A stretch of DNA of 64,000 nucleotides. It comes from DATKPA01 sp051955985. Its GTDB lineage: Bacteria; Planctomycetota; Phycisphaerae; WQYP01. The position numbers were made by a program, and so were the translations under genes. The stretch lies in NCBI GenBank assembly GCA_051955985.1, contig JBQCGD010000036.1, positions 1-64,000 of the forward strand. The letters run 5' to 3'. Under the pieces are notes generated by a model that was not told where the DNA came from, made no database searches, and was given only the letters and a program-made list of their open reading frames with translations. Positions 59,673-64,000 of the stretch are shown piece after piece. Position 1 is the stretch's first letter. Every line of letters starts with the position of its first letter.

Positions 59673-60534
59673 ACTGGTGCGGGCAACACCGGAGCGTGCG
59701 GACGAACTCTCACGCCTCTTCTTTGAAGCATTTCGCACGCTGCACGAGCGCCACCGCGTCCCGCTGGATATCGCCAGTCTCGAGGTGGCATCGCATGGGA
59801 TGGACATGTTCCTCTCGCGGCCGGACATGTACGGCGTCATGGCCCTCGACGGCGGTAAAGTCGTCGGCCACAACTTCCTGCAGCTCTCCGACGAGGTCGC
59901 CGGCGTTGGGCCCGTCTGCGTCGACCCGGCGTGCCAAAGCAGGGGGGTGGGAAAGATGTTGATGCAGCACGTCACCGAGTGGGCGTTGAAAAATCACGGC
60001 CCCATGGTGCGGCTCCTGCAGGAATCGGTGAACACCACGTCGCTGAGGCTCTATGCATCGCTCGGATACGCCGTGCGCGAGCCGGTGCTCAAGATGGTGC
60101 TGAAGCCCGCGCCGGCCGCCGATGCGAGCGTGCGGCCGCTGACGATGGACGATCTCGCCGCGTGCGATGTCCTCTGCCGCCAGGTCTACCGCATCTCGCG
60201 CCGGAACGAACTTGCCAGAATGATCCAGCACGGCAGCGCCGTCGGCCTGATTCCGCACGGCCGCTTCCGCGATGGCCAGGTGGCCGCGTACGTCATTCCC
60301 GGTTTCTTCGGCTACGGCGTGGCGGTTGCGGAAGAAGATCTCCTGGCCACCGCCGAGCAGGCCGCGCGGGTCAGCCCACCCCCGATGCACATCATGCTTG
60401 TGCCCGTCCGGAACACCCAGCTTTTCAACGGCGCACTCCGGCGCGGCTGGCGCTCGGAAAAGCTCCTGAACTTGATGACCGTCGGCCCGTACGAAGAACC
60501 CCAGAGCGCCTGGGCCCCCTCCATCGGGTTTTGA
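59662..60534 (+). CDS. Tandem GNAT acetyltransferase
   Basis: Protein of 290 aa with two GNAT-type halves. The N-terminal half (~1-145) has a good acetyl-CoA site, VCVDPACQSRGVGKMLMQH (Q/R-x-x-G-x-G), and the closing LRLYASLGYAVREP. The C-terminal half (~150-290: VRPLTMDDLAACDVLCRQVYR) is divergent and lacks a clear binding loop, as in other two-domain GNATs in which one half is catalytic. Start: GTG at 59662 with AAGGAG 6 nt upstream, overlapping the previous gene. Confidence 0.85.
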   Translation: MAIELVRATPERADELSRLFFEAFRTLHERHRVPLDIASLEVASHGMDMFLSRPDMYGVMALDGGKVVGHNFLQLSDEVAGVGPVCVDPACQSRGVGKMLMQHVTEWALKNHGPMVRLLQESVNTTSLRLYASLGYAVREPVLKMVLKPAPAADASVRPLTMDDLAACDVLCRQVYRISRRNELARMIQHGSAVGLIPHGRFRDGQVAAYVIPGFFGYGVAVAEEDLLATAEQAARVSPPPMHIMLVPVRNTQLFNGALRRGWRSEKLLNLMTVGPYEEPQSAWAPSIGF

Positions 60535-60601
60535 CGCCCCACGCGCCTTCCCCTCCCGCACCCTCCTAAAATGGGTTATCTTTCCGGACTGATTTCACTC
60601 G

Positions 60602-61798
60602 ATGAGCAGGAGCGTGCGGCGGGTGCCGACGTTTTTTTTAACAGCAGCAGAACATTCCGGCGATGCGCTGGGCGCATCGCTGATTCACGCGCTTCGGAAA
60701 CGCTTCCCGGACGCCCGCTTCGTCGGGGTAGGGGGGGAACGCATGGCGGCCGCGGGGTGCCGGTTGATTGCCAATCCCGTCGGCCGGTCGGCGATGCTCA
60801 TCGGCGCCCTTTTCACCGAGAGTCGCTACTGGTGGGAGCGCCTGAAGGAGATCCGCGCCGAGTTGCGCGCGGTGAAGCCGGACGTCGTGGTTCCGATTGA
60901 TTCCTCCGCCATCAACCTGCGCATCGCCGCCGTCGCCAAGGAAGAAAAGATCCCGGTCTGCTATTACGTTGCCCCGCAGGTGTGGGCCTCGCGCCCGTGG
61001 CGGGTGAAGAAAATTGCGCAAGTGGTCGACACGCTCTGCTGCGTCCTGCCGTTCGAAGAAAAATATTTCCAGGAGCGTGGCGTCGGCGGCGTTTACGTCG
61101 GACACCCGATGTTTGATGTGCCGGCGGAGGTCCCGGAAAACGACCCGGCCCGTCTGGATCCGCCATTGCCCGGCCGCAATGGCGAACCGGGGGGCATGAA
61201 GGTCGCCATCTTTCCGGGCAGCCGCAAGGCCGAGATCGACCGCCACATGCCGCCGATGCTCCGCATCATGGCGGAGATCCGGGGCAAATTTCCCAAGGTT
61301 CAGTTTGTGGCGGCGGCGCCTTCGGAAGAGCGCGCCTGGCAAATCCGCCATCATTTGCGCTCCAACAACACCCCGGTGGACATCCGCGTGGGCAGTTCCG
61401 ACGCCATCATCCGCTGGGCCGACCTCGTCCTCTCCAAGAGCGGCACCGCCACGCTGCAAATCGCCCGCCACCACAAGCCGATGGTGGTGATGTACGCCAT
61501 CGCCTGGTGGAAGTGGCACCTGTTTGCGCGCTATGTCATCAACACGCGCTACATCGCGCTGGTCAACATCCTCGCCGGGCGCGAACTCGTGCCGGAGTAC
61601 ATCCCGTTCTACGGCTCGCCGCTGCCGGTGGCGCGGGAGTGCATCGAGCTGCTTTCCCGGCCGGAACTGCGCGCCTCGATGTCGCGCGAACTGGCGGACC
61701 TGGTAAAGCCGCTGGCCCCGATCAAGGCGGATCAGCTCGCCGCCGACCGGGTCGCCGCAGAGGTCGCGAAACACGTAAAATCAGCGATCGGCAATTGA
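60602..61798 (+). CDS. lpxB: Lipid-A-disaccharide synthase
   Basis: GT19 glycosyltransferase of the inner membrane that joins UDP-2,3-diacylglucosamine and lipid X to make lipid A disaccharide. Length 398 aa, normal. Motifs: FFLTAAEHSGDALGASLIHAL-type start (residues ~11-30, here TAAEHSGDALGA), VGVGGERMAAAGC, PVCYYVAPQVWASRPWRVKK (split over ~120-140), YVGHPMFD, FPGSRKAEIDRHMPPML and LSKSGTATLQIA. It supports an outer membrane with lipid A in this organism. Other lpx genes are not in the window. Confidence 0.95.
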   Translation: MSRSVRRVPTFFLTAAEHSGDALGASLIHALRKRFPDARFVGVGGERMAAAGCRLIANPVGRSAMLIGALFTESRYWWERLKEIRAELRAVKPDVVVPIDSSAINLRIAAVAKEEKIPVCYYVAPQVWASRPWRVKKIAQVVDTLCCVLPFEEKYFQERGVGGVYVGHPMFDVPAEVPENDPARLDPPLPGRNGEPGGMKVAIFPGSRKAEIDRHMPPMLRIMAEIRGKFPKVQFVAAAPSEERAWQIRHHLRSNNTPVDIRVGSSDAIIRWADLVLSKSGTATLQIARHHKPMVVMYAIAWWKWHLFARYVINTRYIALVNILAGRELVPEYIPFYGSPLPVARECIELLSRPELRASMSRELADLVKPLAPIKADQLAADRVAAEVAKHVKSAIGN

Positions 61799-61834
61799 CA
61801 CAAGATTCTGTAAAGTATCGGCTTGCGATTAAAC

Positions 61835-61867
61835 ACATACTAAATCGGTAGGAATAGTATGTATTCC
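61835..61867. promoter_or_regulatory. Overlapping inverted repeats, candidate operator of the sulfate transporter operon
   Basis: Two overlapping dyads just before the -35 box: ACATACTA/TAGTATGT (61835-61842 and 61855-61862) and GGAATA/TATTCC (61851-61856 and 61862-61867, 5-bp spacer). Confidence 0.5.
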
Positions 61868-61869
61868 CA

Positions 61870-61897
61870 TTGACACGCGCTTCTCGGAAGATACGAT
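61870..61897 (+). promoter_or_regulatory. Promoter of the sulfate transporter operon
   Basis: TTGACA, 16 bp, TACGAT, about 115 bp upstream of the substrate-binding protein start. Confidence 0.6.
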
Positions 61898-62011
61898 GGT
61901 GCACTTCTCCGCCGGAGCCGCGGAGCTGCCCGGAGCCTCCATGACCTGTTGTTGATCAACCTGCCTCGCCTCCTCTTCCCTCCTGCCATACCCGTTCATG
62001 AAGGAGCCGCC

Positions 62012-63028
62012 GTGCTCTCCACATTCCGGTCCATTGTCGCGGGCCTCCTCCTCGCCGCAGGCCTGTTGATTCTTCCCCGCGTGCTCAGTGCCGCCGATAT
62101 CGCCCTCTACAACGTCTCTTACGACCCCACGCGCGAACTCTACAAAGAGATCAACGCCGCCTTTCGCACCGCCTATCAGCGCGACACCGGCGACACCGTC
62201 ACCATCAAGCAATCCCACGGCGGCTCGGGGAAGCAGGCACGCTCCGTCATCGACGGCGCCCCCGCCGATGTCGTCACCCTCGCCCTCGCCGCCGACATCG
62301 ACAACATCGCCCGAAAATCCCAACTCCTCCCCGCGGACTGGCAAAGCAGACTTCCCCTCCACAGCACCCCCTACACCAGCACCATCGTGTTCCTGGTGCG
62401 CAAGGGAAATCCGAAGGGCATCCACGACTGGAACGACCTCCTCAAACCCGGCGTGCGCGTCATCGCTCCGGACCCCCGCAGTTCCGGCGGCGCGCGCTGG
62501 GCCTACCTCGCAGCGTGGGGCCAGGCGCTCAAGGCCAACAACAACGACGAATCCAAGGCCCGGGCTTACGTCGCCGAGCTGTATCACCACGTGCCGGTGC
62601 TTGATTCCGGCGCCCGCGCGGCGACCGTCACTTTCGCCCAGCGTGGCCAGGGGGATGTGCTTCTAAGCTGGGAGAACGAAGCCTACCTCGCGGTCAAAGA
62701 ATTCGGCGCCGACAATTTCGCGATCGTCACCCCGGCTGTTTCGATCCTCGCCGAACCGCCGGTCGCCGTGGTGGAGAAAAACGCAGAAAAGGACGGTGTG
62801 ACGAAGGCCGCGGAAGCCTATGTGAAATTCCTGTACACCCCCGAAGCACAGGAAATCATCGCCCGGAACTTCTACCGCCCGCGCGACACCGACGTCGCCG
62901 CCCGTCACGAAAAGGAGTTCCCCAAGGTCGAACTTTTTACCGTCGATGACCTCTTCGGCGGCTGGTCCCGAGTGCAGGCCACCCACTTCGCCGACGGCGG
63001 CATCTTCGATCAAATCAGCCGGAAATGA
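62012..63028 (+). CDS. sbp: Sulfate ABC transporter substrate-binding protein
   Basis: Periplasmic sulfate/thiosulfate-binding protein. Length 338 aa with a signal peptide ending near VLSAAD (residue ~27). Family landmarks: LYNVSYDPTRELYKEINAAF (~31-50), KQSHGGSGKQARSVIDG (~66-82), VTLALAADID, PDPRSSGGARWAYLAAWG (~158-175) and FYRPRD. Start: GTG at 62012 with AAGGAG 5 nt upstream; the longer frame lacks a signal-like start. It overlaps the permease gene by 4 bp (ATGA). Confidence 0.95.
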   Translation: MLSTFRSIVAGLLLAAGLLILPRVLSAADIALYNVSYDPTRELYKEINAAFRTAYQRDTGDTVTIKQSHGGSGKQARSVIDGAPADVVTLALAADIDNIARKSQLLPADWQSRLPLHSTPYTSTIVFLVRKGNPKGIHDWNDLLKPGVRVIAPDPRSSGGARWAYLAAWGQALKANNNDESKARAYVAELYHHVPVLDSGARAATVTFAQRGQGDVLLSWENEAYLAVKEFGADNFAIVTPAVSILAEPPVAVVEKNAEKDGVTKAAEAYVKFLYTPEAQEIIARNFYRPRDTDVAARHEKEFPKVELFTVDDLFGGWSRVQATHFADGGIFDQISRK

Positions 63029-63888
63029 CCTGGAGTTTCAAAAGAGCCGCCGTGATCAACGCCTTCAAAAAACGATCCGTTCTGCCCGGATTCGGGCTCT
63101 CCATGGGGTACACCATGCTGTACCTCTCGCTGATCGTGCTCATCCCGCTCGGCGGCCTGTTCGTCAAATCCGCCTCCCTCTCGTGGGCCGACTTCCGCGA
63201 ACTCGTCACCAACCCCGATCTCATCGCTTCCCTCAAGCTCACCTTCGGCGCCTCCTTCCTCGCCGCCCTTATCAACGCCTTTTTCGGCTTCATCATCGCC
63301 TGGACGCTCGTGCGCTACCCCTTCCCCGGCCACAAATTCCTGGATGCGGTCATCGACCTCCCCTTCGCTCTCCCCACGGCCGTCAGCGGCATCACCCTCG
63401 CCACGCTCTATGCCAACACCGGCTGGATGGGGCGCTGGCTCGAGCCGCTGGGAATCCAGGTCGCCTATGCCCGCCTCGGCGTTCTTGTCGCCATGATTTT
63501 CATCGGCGTCCCGTTCGTCGTCCGCACCCTGGAGCCGGCCATCCAGGACCTCGACCCCGAAGTCGAAGAAGCCGCCGCCAGCCTCGGCGCGTCCCGCAGC
63601 CAGGCGTTTTTCCGCGTGGTTCTCCCCGCGCTTCTTCCGGCCCTCATGACCGGCTTTTCGCTCGCTTTCGCCCGCGCGATCGGCGAGTACGGCTCCGTCA
63701 TCTTCATCTCCGGACGCATCCGCGGAAAAACCCAGATCGCCGCCGACCTCATTCAAAATGAGCTCGAAAACGGCAACTACGCCCGCGCGACCGCCATTGG
63801 CGCGGTCATGCTCGTCGTCTCCTTCCTGCTCCTCGGCACGATCAACGCCCTGCAGTGGTGGTCCACGCGCCGTTCACGCACCGCTTAA
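63025..63888 (+). CDS. cysT: Sulfate ABC transporter permease subunit CysT
   Basis: Inner-membrane permease of the sulfate/thiosulfate importer. Length 287 aa with about six membrane helices. The EAA-type coupling loop that contacts the ATPase is VEEAAASLGASRSQAFFRVV (residues ~191-210). FALPTAVSGITLATLY and GEYGSVIFISG are typical of CysT/CysU. It overlaps the binding-protein gene by 4 bp and is followed after 24 bp by the start of another gene, consistent with an sbp-cysT-cysW order. Confidence 0.95.
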   Translation: MTWSFKRAAVINAFKKRSVLPGFGLSMGYTMLYLSLIVLIPLGGLFVKSASLSWADFRELVTNPDLIASLKLTFGASFLAALINAFFGFIIAWTLVRYPFPGHKFLDAVIDLPFALPTAVSGITLATLYANTGWMGRWLEPLGIQVAYARLGVLVAMIFIGVPFVVRTLEPAIQDLDPEVEEAAASLGASRSQAFFRVVLPALLPALMTGFSLAFARAIGEYGSVIFISGRIRGKTQIAADLIQNELENGNYARATAIGAVMLVVSFLLLGTINALQWWSTRRSRTA

Positions 63889-63912
63889 CCAGCACTCGGA
63901 GAATTCCGCCCC

Positions 63913-64000
63913 ATGTCCGTCGCCACCGCACCATCTCCGCCCGCCATCCTCATCCTGCGCATCCACGGACGATCCGCCGGCGCGGCCTGGGTCAAGGCTG
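63913..64000 (+). CDS. cysW: Probable sulfate ABC transporter permease CysW, 3'-truncated by the window edge
   Basis: Only the first 29 codons are visible. The position directly after cysT and the AAWVKA segment, which fits the region just before the first CysW membrane helix, make CysW the likely identity. Context-based call. Confidence 0.6.
   Translation, partial: MSVATAPSPPAILILRIHGRSAGAAWVKA

Overview
The window reads as a chromosomal segment of a GC-rich Planctomycetota bacterium, most likely of the Phycisphaerae side of the phylum (inference). The pointers are three prepilin-like proteins with the DUF1559 ending, a giant exported protein with the planctomycete N-terminal 'LExRLLLA' motif, secreted proteins that carry a planctomycete-type repeat domain, PEP-CTERM-like sorting tails, dockerin-like repeats, and a lipid A gene (lpxB). 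The first ~700 bases are different: they encode a truncated actinobacterial-looking MutY, and the character of the sequence changes sharply right after its stop codon. That edge may be a contig chimera or a transferred gene.

Layout. 0-0.7 kb: mutY fragment. 0.7-8.7 kb: trpG/pabA, a coiled-coil lipoprotein, trxA, a PEP-CTERM-like protein, a GNAT acetyltransferase, then xylose isomerase followed by a GH43 lipoprotein (xylan/xylose use). 8.7-16.8 kb: two membrane proteins, psd, threonine dehydratase, pyrF, a planctomycete secreted protein, then a Tat-exported Rieske protein with nuoI. 16.9-22.3 kb: the 1816-residue Ig-like/metallopeptidase/CARDB surface protein. 22.5-29.2 kb: a second Rieske protein, a cobalamin adenosyltransferase, DJ-1/PfpI, PAP2, a flippase-like protein, a GH13 enzyme and a small lipoprotein. 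29.3-35.5 kb: SGNH hydrolase, cysD and cysN separated by a PIN-domain toxin-antitoxin pair, then proA. 35.6-43.3 kb: three prepilin-like genes with two paralogous membrane-anchored companions, and a large exported protein with a degenerate phosphoesterase fold. 43.4-50 kb: a second GH43 protein, an exported protein, cheW, an MCP and rpsA. 50.3-54.6 kb: a frameshifted beta-helix/dockerin/PEP-CTERM protein. 54.8-61.8 kb: lipoprotein, lpd, unknown genes, an arginase-fold protein, a double GNAT and lpxB. 62-64 kb: a sulfate ABC transporter operon (sbp, cysT, start of cysW).

Common threads. Sulfate assimilation is present at two loci (uptake at 62-64 kb, activation at 30-34 kb). Carbohydrate breakdown is served by two GH43 proteins, xylose isomerase, GH13, an SGNH esterase and a CBM9-like domain. 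Several large cell-surface proteins carry sorting signals. Intergenic DNA holds unusual small repeats: arrays with a strict 7-bp period at six or more places, a three-copy hairpin repeat, and a duplicated promoter-leader in front of two prepilin-like transcription units. By eye, the + strand is G-rich from about 0.7 to 8.7 kb and C-rich from there to about 57.6 kb whichever strand the genes are on, so there is a strand-composition switch near 8.7 kb. No tRNA, rRNA, IS element, prophage or CRISPR array was found.
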